Assembly: GCA_002633005.1 (NCBI GenBank)
Contig: NMRA01000503.1
Coordinates: 184,001-248,000, forward strand
Origin: Phoronis australis
Lineage: Eukaryota; Phoronida; Phoronidae
Length of the DNA: 64,000 nucleotides
Reading direction: 5' to 3'
The first letter of the stretch is position 1, and every line of letters begins with the position of its first letter. The translations under genes and the position numbers were made by a program. The notes under the pieces are model-generated. The model ran no database searches, was not told the DNA's origin, and saw nothing but the letters and a program-made list of their open reading frames with translations. Of the stretch, positions 56,601 to 64,000 are shown piece by piece.

Positions 56601-58315
56601 TGCATTAGGGATATTTCCAGTATTAAAAATTCTTAGTGATCGTTGTGCACATTTCCAATGTTGTGTGGGAAAATGCACACAAATTTCCATTGTCTCAAAA
56701 CGTTTCCTTGGATGAAAGAAATTGCATTTTGTCGCTGTCAACTTGGCTCGTCTTGCACATCTGAAATAGTAGAAGATGATTTTGTGCTCTCACAATAGTG
56801 ATGAGTTGTATGTAGAGTGTTCCCTATTGGTAGACTATAGTTTCTATTTTAATGTTTCAGGACCTGAGTTTGGTGAATAAAACAGCTAAGATACAAATTA
56901 AATTGATTGCTTATGTTATAGTTGAAAAGAAATTGCCAAAGTTACATGTCCTTGCATTCTTTAACAATAATTGGGGCTTTCTGGGGCCCCCGATTAAATC
57001 TTTTCATGTTTGGTGTTAAGAAAATCCTAGGACACATTTTTCTACCCAAATCAGGCACCATGATTCATTTCAACATATTGAATTCTAATTTTAGACGTTT
57101 CATTCGCTAAACTCGGGTTCAGCAACTTAAAGCAATGTATTGTTTCATGTTACAAATATTATGTGGCGATCTTGCAGAGCACAGTGAACAGAGGATAGAC
57201 ATAACACTGAGTGCTGAGGAGATGGACATGTTGAACAATAAGCATGCTCGCCTGGTGTCCACGTATATACGTCAAGAGGACGACTCGCCCAATGGGGTCA
57301 CATTCCTAGGTCGAAGGTACAGAGATAAGGATGACTTCAGTATACAGATGTACAGAGATGAAGTTCAGGTGGGTGGGGTGTCCATGTGGTCTCTGAGCTT
57401 CTGTTTAATGGGGGCAATTCAAGGGTCTCGCCTTTCATCAGGTCGTGTTAAAGTGCTACATGTGAATATTTATATCCAAATGTATTGCTGTTTTACAACC
57501 AAAACTAACTTAAGGTTATCTAGAACTTTACTGACAAGTCTCTGCATTTAGATTCATATCTTTAAGACTTTAGAAATTACTACTGTAAAAGTATGTATTT
57601 TCTGTCAGAAGATATGAAGCCTGTTGAATTTAAATTTTTGACTCTACCAATCTGCCATGAATTAGGTCATGTGACTATGTCCTGTTAGTAAAATTTAGTG
57701 AAACAGAAAGGTACATTGATAGCAACACAACGGTATCAATGACACGGTCAAATTATGTTTGATATAAATGGACCGTTAGTACTGTCTATGTCTTGAATTT
57801 CCAGCAAAGTTTTTAATTTTGTCTCAAGTTTATGTTGCAAGTGTAAACACGATCGTAGTGACAAATCCTCAAATGAGTTTTAATTATTATTATCAATGGT
57901 TAGATCTCACCGATTTTGGATAAAATTAATTGCCAAAATCAATATTTTTGGAACATTATGTGATGGTGGTTTTAGAAGAGAGCATAAAAATGATGAAGCA
58001 AGTGTTTGCTTATGAAAAAATAATTTTTCCTCTGTGTGACAGCGTTACAGTTATCACAAACTCATTTAGGAATATCCAAACTCGGACTAATTGTCTGTTA
58101 TAGTTAAACTGGTCTTTCTAAAGCAACTAAGTTACAAGGAAAAGGCCAAATGGCTGACCCTTTTGTGCTTACAGCAATGGAGTGAGGAATTGGAAAACCA
58201 ACGGAGACTTAATGAAGAGACACTCCAGCGATGGCAGCAAAACAACATCAATGAACGAGACACATTTGAAGACTCCGTCTTATCATTTGTTTTGAGTGAC
58301 AACCGTATTGTTTAG
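32689..58315 (+). CDS. TPCN1: TPCN1, two-pore segment channel 1
   Basis: Endolysosomal cation channel with two six-helix voltage-gated-type repeats. Exons: 32689-32743, 35387-35745, 36155-36268, 37401-37531, 40020-40108, 40664-40698, 41166-41224, 42094-42193, 43132-43248, 45523-45586, 46830-46939, 47858-47918, 48513-48557, 49118-49234, 49694-49766, 50522-50626, 51206-51277, 52474-52563, 53478-53575, 54177-54223, 54958-55114, 57178-57368, 58175-58315. Extra copies of exons 8 and 9 lie at 43831-43930 and 44837-44953. Phases close to 809 residues (human 816). Pore I has TANFPDVMMP (about 278-287). Pore II has [15 protein letters not shown], with the VNN filter at 640-642. S4 of repeat II carries R539, R542 and R545. 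An EF-hand-like loop is at 387-398. Sequons N600 and N611 lie in the repeat II pore turret. Landmarks [17 protein letters not shown] and FDNILISGV mark it as TPC1. The start ATG gives [11 protein letters not shown]. Confidence 0.95.
33135..33194. repeat. 60-bp TAGGCAA inverted-repeat mini-element in TPCN1 intron 1
   Basis: TAGGCAACACGTAGCCCCTC at the left and GGGCGATGTAATTGCCTA at the right are the same ends as the 700-bp element at 24377-25072, here almost touching. The sequence GGTGGTGAA occurs just left and directly right of the element, suggesting a target-site duplication with later small changes. Confidence 0.6.
33602..34133. mobile_element. foldback element with roughly 115-bp arms in TPCN1 intron 1
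   Basis: The left arm (33602-33722) and right arm (34018-34133) are inverted copies. For example, CCTCAGCTTCTGATCGTCCC and GGGACAAGGAATTCCAC on the left answer GGAATTCCTTGTCCC and GTTCAGAAGCTGAGG on the right. The loop of about 300 bp has no transposase. The adjoining 33420-33600 is markedly GC-richer than the intron around it (GGCCGGGACGGCC and similar) and may belong to the same insertion. Confidence 0.75.
38450..38487 (+). repeat. 19-bp tandem duplication in TPCN1 intron 4
   Basis: CCTTGTGCCCCAGTCTAT occurs twice in immediate succession (38450-38468 and 38469-38487), differing at the last base. It is a small local duplication with no visible function. Confidence 0.85.
41579..41944. other. 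366-bp segment present in copy A and absent from copy B
   Basis: The segment is bounded by GTGTC at 41574-41578 and at 41940-41944. Copy B reads straight through a single GTGTC into CTGTATGATAAATTC. There are no terminal inverted repeats and no coding frame. A deletion at 5-bp microhomology on one haplotype explains the structure better than a transposon insertion. Confidence 0.75.
42551..42646 (+). repeat. 48-bp tandem repeat, two units here and one unit in the second copy
   Basis: Units 42551-42598 and 42599-42646 both read ATAATCCCAGGTTTTGTCCC through to ATTTGCAT. The matching place in copy B (about 44287-44335) has one unit. It is a copy-number polymorphism between the two alleles. Confidence 0.85.
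43414..45117 (+). repeat. 1.7-kb block, copy B of duplicated TPCN1 exon 8-9 region
   Basis: It begins directly after the N at 43413 with CCTGTCATAGTTTTTGGCCT, which is also how copy A begins, and ends at ATGCTATCCAAC, which is also where copy A ends. It contains intact duplicate exons at 43831-43930 and 44837-44953. Exon 8 begins in phase 2 and exon 9 ends in phase 0, so a transcript using both pairs would shift frame. Confidence 0.9.
49800..49870 (-). repeat. possible tRNA-derived fragment (B box) in TPCN1 intron 15
   Basis: On the minus strand GGTTCGATCCC, a perfect B box, follows GACCGCAGGGGTTTCA. The rest of the sequence does not fold as a tRNA. It is likely the remains of a SINE. Confidence 0.35.
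52781..52958. mobile_element. 178-bp element with perfect 12-bp terminal inverted repeats
   Basis: It starts CACTAGGTGGTG and ends CACCACCTAGTG, an exact inverse pair. No coding capacity is present and no clear target-site duplication is seen. It lies in TPCN1 intron 18, about 220 bp after exon 18. The interior creates chance frames on the minus strand that are not genes. Confidence 0.7.
53232..53440. repeat. dispersed repeat shared with 56278-56480
   Basis: CATTGAAACCATCAGCAACTC, GGTTATCCAACCCTAAAATTG and ATTCAACATTG here correspond in order to CATTGAAACGATCAAGGATTC, GGTTATCCATAAAATTG and AATTCAATGTTG in intron 21. They are two diverged copies of one interspersed element within TPCN1 introns. 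Confidence 0.55.
54273..54614. mobile_element. TTAA-flanked inverted-repeat element, best copy (piggyBac-like MITE?)
   Basis: TTAA at 54273-54276 and 54611-54614 flank ends AGTGGCTATAAGCTTA and the inverse of AGCAGCTATAAACTTA, which match at 14 of 16 bases. Arms of about 100 bp pair further inward (TTTTGATTTAGAACAC with GTGATCTAAACCGAAA). TTAA target duplication is typical of the piggyBac superfamily. No transposase is present. Relatives occur at 7040, 7983, 17034, 30170 and 63000. It lies in TPCN1 intron 20. Confidence 0.65.
54824..55000 (+). repeat. 67-bp tandem repeat copying the acceptor and 5' end of TPCN1 exon 21
   Basis: Units 54824-54890 and 54891-54957 precede the true exon, and a third partial unit is the start of exon 21 itself (54958 on). 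Each unit carries GATGGATATGCA-like exon sequence and ends with the acceptor TTCTTTCATTGCAG. In the two upstream units the exon frame reads GCA CCT TAA and stops; in the true exon the same place reads GCA TCT AAA. The upstream units are therefore decoy acceptors. Confidence 0.9.
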
Positions 58316-58321
58316 ATGTCT

Positions 58322-58406
58322 GACAACTCGTCTGCTATTTAGGACAACTCGTCTGCTATTTAGGACAGCTCGTCTGCTATTTAGGACAGCTCGTCTGCTA
58401 TTTTAG
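58322..58406 (+). repeat. 21-bp tandem repeat, four copies, just after the TPCN1 stop
   Basis: Units start at 58322, 58343, 58364 and 58385 and read GACAACTCGTCTGCTATTTA then G; the last two carry AGC in place of AAC. It lies seven bases past the stop codon, inside the 3' untranslated region. Confidence 0.9.
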
Positions 58407-60018
58407 TCTAAATTGCCAGAACATTCCTGGTTGTCCGCAAACAGTGCATGCACACACACACAGAAGTTAGAGGGTGCTCTTTAAAAGCTCGAACAACTGT
58501 ATGTGTGCTCAAGCGACCGTCTGCGTTCAAAATATTTGAGTGTGTGAAAGGACATCCACATTTGTTTAGATGGTGCTACATTAGAAATCTCCAGTACATA
58601 GCAATACGGTATTAGAGATTCAATAGAATTTGAAGTTCATTGAAACTAAGCTGTTTATCTATGCATCTTCAATACGTAAAAGCCAAAAGTACTCGGACAA
58701 AAATGACGTGGAACTCCCGTCACGGCGGCTTGGCACAATCCGAACTCATTATCAAAGGAGTAAGATGGCTAAGCTGTTTTGTAATTAAAATTTTGCTGCC
58801 TAATAGTTATTATCAGTCATTTTTGCTGTTAACAGAATTAAACGTCATGACAGGGAAATGGTATTTTGTCTGGTTACTTTTGTCTTGTGTAGATAGCTAG
58901 TATTTATTATCGGAGAGCTCCTCTGTTGTCAGTTAAGACCAGCTAGAAACAGTCATCTCCCATTTGGTGCACAATATGGCTAACAGAAAAATTACAAAAT
59001 ATCTCAACAAAAATAAGAATTAGGATTCCTTACTAATTAGAAGGATTTGAAATGTAGTGCTGTCATAAAACTTCACAAAAAATAATAAGGTAATAAGGTA
59101 TGTTAAAGTATCGCCACTTCTGAAAAATAATTGCCAAAACTGGTCTTATGTTTTTCAGAGGATTTTTACATTGTTATGAATACCCTCAATTTCTCAAAAG
59201 TGATGACAGCCATGGTATAGATCTTTAAAAATAATATGTCATTTATTTGGTGCTACCTATCTTTTATGAAAGGAACTGACAATAACATTTCAACTGTTAG
59301 CAATATCATGTTCAAAGTTAGTGAGATTTCCTTTGATGTATAGAAATACGATTTTGGCAATTGTTTATTTGAATGGTTATCATACCCATCGGACTGATGG
59401 CCAAAACTCTTGATTTCTAGATTGTGTTCTAGCTTTGTTGATTTTGCAGATAATCTAAAACTGGGCATAGCTGGTGTTTCTGTACTTAAGCGATAATAAT
59501 GTTAAAACAACCCCTTGTTTTGGTTAAAAATTGAATGAAAAGTTTTGATCAACAATGGCAATTATTGTTGTGTTTGAATGTGCGATTGTTGGGTTTTCCT
59601 TTGAAATTAAACATAACCTTTTCTTGCCCGTTTTTTGTGTTGGGCTTTTTTGAGTGAGGTGCTTGCTTCAAATTGTCTGCGTTGTAACTGTTGAGTGTAT
59701 TAATGATTGCAACATGTGTAGCAGATGTATTTTGCCGCCAATAACTTGCCAGCATTAAGCTACATTTAGTTAGTTTATTTGCAGTTTGCCTTAAAACTGT
59801 TGTACCTCAATTGGTGACTCCACAGCATGGAGTTTTCAGTTGTATGAGGTAGCACCGTCATTGCTTTTTTATTTACTGCTACCTGAGTTTTATGCAAAAA
59901 GCCCCTGAAGGTGTGTGTGTTTGCGTGTGTGTGTGTGTGCGTTTGTGCATGCGTATATAGTTATACATTAAGAAAAGCCTTCTTACATACCATGTGTTGG
60001 TCACATCAGGTGACCTCT

Positions 60019-60091
60019 ATCCCGACCGGGGTTCGAACCCAGGACTTTCTGCTAACTGTGCAGATGCTCTAGTCCACTAAACTATCAAGAC
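60019..60091 (-). other. tRNA-like sequence (tRNA pseudogene or SINE head)
   Basis: The minus strand folds as a 73-base cloverleaf. The acceptor stem is GTCTTGA with TCGGGAT (all pairs, three or four of them wobble). The D arm is GTTT with GAGC, the anticodon stem TCTGC with GCAGA (perfect) and the T arm CTGGG with CCCGG around TTCGAAC. Both internal promoter boxes are recognisable. The loop ACAGTTA has C where every working tRNA has U33 and would give anticodon AGU. A degenerate but foldable tRNA relic is the best reading. Confidence 0.55.
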
Positions 60092-62818
60092 CAAGTTGAT
60101 TACAAAAATCCAAACAAATTTAACTGAAGGCATCTCACCCAAACTCAGAAGTATATATACACATGCCCCTATATGTATGTATTTAGCAGGTGGCATTTTA
60201 TGTGCCAATTTTCAAAGTTACTAATGTGCCGAAGTGTTCAGCAGTGTCAAATACACACAATGAGCTCAGGTTCTAATTTTTTACTCGAAATGGAACTCGA
60301 AACTATTTTTGACATTTCTCATTCGCACTAGCGCGAACTCACTATGAGTGCATTATTGTGTTCTTGAATATTTTATAGCAAGTGTTCAATCCTTGTTTAC
60401 ATTTGATGAGATTTATGTCATACTTTGGAGTCGTAACTGTTGTAGGAGCATGATATACTCGAACACAAAATTATAAACACTGATCTTGATTTCATACTGA
60501 ATTTGAACATAAACTGACTTATTTTGATTTAGAGTTCGCATGGGTCCACGTGCAATCAATACAAGAACCATTGCTCAAACTAAAAGCTTATGACCAATGG
60601 CATATAGTACCATTCGCTTAACATAAGATTGTAAAGCAGTTTGTCATGAAAGGTATAATGTTGATTGTTTGTTTTTGTAAAACTAGGTAAAGTGTTATGG
60701 TTGAACCATGCCTATTACTTCCCTAAATATGCACCATGACATATTTTTAAAACAAATTCCTTGTGTATGACACTAGGCATCTGGGCTTATTGGTAGAAAT
60801 ATTTGGTATAATTGTTGTGTTTTTGATGAAGTTGAGCAAGTGCCATAAGTTATTTTTGTGTTAGAAGGGTTAAGTTCCCTCGCATACTTAAAGTTATGCC
60901 ACAAGTGTGTTCAACAGCATCAAGCCAGTCACCTTTTGTGAATAGCATTGTGCTTTTTTGTGCCAAGCCAGTATCACTTCAAGATGGCATATTGTCTGGA
61001 TCATGAAGTCAAAATCACAGTTATGATGACGATTCCCAATTTTTGGCTCATTTTACCAGGCAGTTTTACAACTGAATACTTTTGACTGTGATAATTTATG
61101 TCTCAACAGTTCAGGCGAGCAATAAATATTTCAGTCACATCAAAAATTTGTTTTATTGCATATTTTGCAATCTGATTATGATGAGAGCTACCATGCATTT
61201 CCAGGTGGGAGCATAGTTCAGACTTAAGATGTGATTCATTCAGCTGATCATGATTTTTGAACCGAACTCTGAAGTCTGAGTAGGCTACCACTGGAGGATA
61301 GGGTAGTGCTAAGATGATCATCTTGTGTTTGTTGTGAATAAATAACGTGATTACAAGGTTGATTTCTTAATAGTAGTTGCTGGTTACATCCATTACTGTG
61401 ACTGTGACTGGCTATAATAAAGTCTTGTTTTTGAAGCTTGTCAGTCCTTGTTTATAAAAGTATGGCGGGCAATTCCAAGGGACTTTCCAAATAATTTTGC
61501 ATCGTGTTGTGAATCACTGAATGGGTTCAGTAGGGTGTCTGGCAAGTCAATGATCAAGTAGGCCTATTGAAACTGCCACTCGTGAGTGCTTGTTCGTAAG
61601 ATTGCCATTGAATTTATCTGATTGTGCCCAATACTGATCACTATGTCTATCAAACTTGATTAACACACTTCAGTCATGTCCCTGGTTGGAAGAGTGTTGT
61701 GAATTCTCTTTTCATGGATTTGTGTAGACTGTGGAGACTCATGGAAAGTCTGCAATGCTACACTGACGTTAAATTATTAAATGCAAATTCAGAGGAATAA
61801 GGAAACATATACGTAGAATGACTTTCCTAGCAGGTCTCGGAGTACAAATGCACAACTACTCGCACTTCGATACCTGAAAGCAACTCAAAATCACTCTGAT
61901 TGAAGCCATTTATCACAGAATGCCTCTCTTCAATAATGACTGTGAGAAACCATCCATGGTCCATAAAAATTACTCAGCACAAAAAGTCAATTACGAACCC
62001 TTTCCGAAGCACGTGCAAAGCACTTCAAGCCCTTGTACCATGCCTGTGGCACTTTCTTTTGACTTGCGAGTCTGCCAGGCCGCCCAATGGTAAGATGCAA
62101 TTTTTTGAAGAATCTCAAATACGATGACAAAATACCACCAGATTCCCTTGGAAATGCAACATTATTTTGTATAGCAAGAACCTGCAAACAATTTGAATTA
62201 CAGACCAATGCATGCACTTAACTATAGGCAAACACACTATGAAGAACATAATGAATTAAATGTCTTGCCAGCATCCAGTTTCATAAATGCTCAGATTTTG
62301 AACAGTTTGAGTTATTTAAAATACAGAATTCATTTGTCCAATAAGTCATTTTTAGTCCCTAACATTTAGTGAATTGTACAAACATTTTCCCTTGAAAGGA
62401 TTTTAAGCCATGCAGCAAACTGTATGTTCACAAATGCACAAACTTTTTTGGAAACTGTTTATTGGGCATTACTTGATTCTGACAACAGCACTTTGAAATT
62501 CTGAGAAGCTCGAAATGTTTAAAGCACCAATCCACCAACCTTCAAAGAATAATTTTGACATCTCAAGATATGGGTGTCTTGACATCAAAGCTTGTTGCAT
62601 TGGCACTTTGAACAAGTTTTAAAAGTATTAGCCATATTCAGTCCTGTAAGTGACTTTGGGCCAAGGTCATGAACCTGTGAGGTCACACAGGTGTACAGCA
62701 ACTAATCACCCTGACGCCACAGCGCAACTTAAACCATCATTTACCCTCTAAATGTTACATATTGTCCACAGCCTGCAAGTTCCCCAATGCATTGGCCAAT
62801 TCAAGACACTACCCTCCA

Positions 62819-63559
62819 TCACGAAGACTTCTGACTCTGTTCTTCCCACTGTTTCGGTGTTAGAGTCTTCTGTGAAAAGGCATGTATTGTTTTCAGTTCC
62901 TCTTCCAGGACAGCATTGACTAACCTAGAATGTTCAACAACAGCGTTGAGCACCAGACTTTTGTAGCATTTTGTTATGCATCAGTCTTGTCACCACATAA
63001 TCTTCCATCACAAAAGAAAACCACTTACCATTATGACATAGGTTTCAAATTGCTCCTTAGTCAAACTGGAGGTGATTTAAGAGCTGACAGTTTAGGCTCT
63101 ACACTGCACTGGGCATGGTCTCCGGGAATAAGAACCCTCAAAAATCACTTCTCATATAAATAAGGAACAAATTGAGACAAATTTTATGAAGAGATAAATA
63201 AAATTTACTTCTTGGACAGAACTCGGGTTAACAACCACTTGAATTAGTGTACACATGCAGTTGAAAACAGATGGTAAAGAGATACAACGACAAAATGTTG
63301 TGAAAAACTTGTATCAAAAAATCTGCACAAAAATCTGCAACTGACCAATGAACAGATATGACATCACAAAAACAAATAAAAATTCACAACAGTTCAAGAA
63401 AAATCACTAACGAAAAGTGAAAAAGACAAACACCTTGCTCCTTATCTACCAAGTAGTCCATTACCTGTGTCTCTGAAGCAGTGGTTTTCCTTCAAATTTA
63501 CTTGACACAACAATGACAGCAAACTTAGCACCACAACCATCCGACTGGTCCACAACTTG
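62819..63559 (-). CDS. BOLA2: BOLA2, BolA-like iron-sulfur trafficking protein (last two exons)
   Basis: BOLA2 pairs with the glutaredoxin GLRX3 in the cytosol to bind and deliver [2Fe-2S] clusters. Exons on the minus strand: 63559-63465 and 62924-62819 (stop at 62821-62819). Together they encode 66 residues containing the BolA core: FAVIVVSSKFEGKPLLQRHR, then LVNAVLEEELKTIHAFSQKT and LTP. The invariant RH of QRHR and the IHAF histidine are present. The human protein has 86 residues, so about 20 N-terminal residues are missing. They should lie on an exon further right, possibly past the window edge. The frame is open upstream of the acceptor at 63560, but that sequence does not look like BOLA2. 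Confidence 0.92.
63000..63240. repeat. copy of the TTAA-flanked inverted-repeat family in BOLA2 intron
   Basis: ACCACTTACCATTATGACATAG and CAAATTGCTCCTTAGTCAAAC on the left answer ATCACTTCTCATATAAATAAG and GGAACAAATTGAGACAAATTT on the right in inverted order. This is the same architecture as the copy at 54273-54614. The ends are too decayed to confirm TTAA. It lies between the two BOLA2 exons. Confidence 0.55.
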
Positions 63560-64000
63560 CTGTAACAGAATACAAACACGTTTTAAATGTTCAGCAAAAA
63601 TCACTTTGACAAGGTTCAAATTTGCCATAGTGGCCGAACTACCCCATAGACGTATTAGGCATGGAACGGAGAGGGCAAAAATTCCAAAAAATTTGGGCAA
63701 AACAAGAAAAAAATTGGACAGCGGAGCATCCACTAGAAAAATATGGGAAACATAAATACAGTTAAGAAGGGCGAAATCTGAGGTATTGGGAAAGGGGTGG
63801 AACAGGTGACGACAGGAGACTGGAAACACTTGGCGACTGGAGGAAGGTTGAAATCGGTGACGATCAGGAGTGGGGTTGAATTCTCCTACAACTTACAGCA
63901 TGCCCGTTAAAGTCAAATAGATGGGTCCCTTTTCAAAATGGCTGCCGGGCACCAGTTTTCACTCAATAAGTCATTGCCCCTTGCAGTTGTTCTTCAGTGG

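Larger units (their letters stand above)
58316..62818. other. TPCN1 3' untranslated and intergenic region up to BOLA2
   Basis: The TPCN1 stop is followed by a short tandem repeat and then by about 4 kb with no recognisable coding exon on either strand. AATAAA is seen near 61425 on the plus strand (TATAATAAAGTC), a possible but distant TPCN1 end. A minus-strand AATAAA (TTTATT at 62458-62463) sits about 356 bases past the BOLA2 stop and suits its polyadenylation. A GT-rich microsatellite (59911-59946) and a tRNA-like sequence (60019-60091) are also present. An open minus-strand frame at 61987-62217 has splice-like edges but no recognised match. Confidence 0.5.

Noticed and set aside
61987-62217. 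Possible minus-strand exon (VLAIQNNVAFPRESGG onward)
   Set aside because: It has an acceptor-like TTTGCAG and a GT after the open stretch, but the protein is unrecognised and it lies past the BOLA2 poly(A) signal. Not enough support to call it.
63461-63829. Longer minus-strand frame running into BOLA2 exon from MANLNLVK
   Set aside because: The frame continues through an intron by chance; the acceptor TTCTGTTACAG precedes the BOLA2 match and the upstream residues do not resemble its N-terminus.
1-64000. CRISPR arrays, operons, phage or bacterial systems
   Set aside because: Intron-bearing animal genes fill the window and none of the repeats has CRISPR-like regular unique spacers.

Overview
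The window is animal nuclear DNA. All six recognisable genes are split by GT-AG introns, intergenic DNA is AT-rich, and small inverted-repeat elements are frequent. The gene set and intron style fit an invertebrate with high heterozygosity, plausibly a marine deuterostome or other bilaterian. I cannot name the species. I assembled gene models by hand from exon/intron borders and reading phase.

Layout, left to right. (1) 761-11630, minus: N-terminal half of the HECT ubiquitin ligase UBE3B, 13 coding exons found; the HECT end lies off the left edge. (2) 13443-19032, plus: complete SBDS ribosome-maturation factor, six exons, head-to-head with UBE3B. (3) 23245-28191, plus: complete DCTPP1 dCTP pyrophosphatase, four exons. 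(4) 29279-32218, minus: complete IQCD/DRC10, a subunit of the ciliary dynein regulatory complex, three exons. (5) 32689-58315, plus: complete two-pore channel TPCN1, 23 exons, 809 residues, head-to-head with IQCD across 470 bp. (6) 62819-63559, minus: last two exons of BOLA2; its first exon was not found.

The genes do not form one pathway. SBDS, DCTPP1, BOLA2 and UBE3B are housekeeping genes (60S maturation, nucleotide sanitation, iron-sulfur trafficking, ubiquitylation), DRC10 is axonemal and TPC1 is an endolysosomal channel. The IQCD-TPCN1 head-to-head arrangement is the same as in human, and the mix of other genes echoes human 12q24 and 16p11.2.

Two apparent exon duplications, in SBDS and TPCN1, are each split by a single N. 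They look like two alleles joined during assembly, and including both copies would break the reading frame. The most interesting native features are a canonical-looking EF-hand loop in TPC1, a 67-bp tandem repeat that copied a TPC1 splice acceptor twice with built-in stops, an RFX X-box-like site in the IQCD-TPCN1 promoter, and several foldback/MITE-like families. I found no sign of an undescribed multi-gene system.
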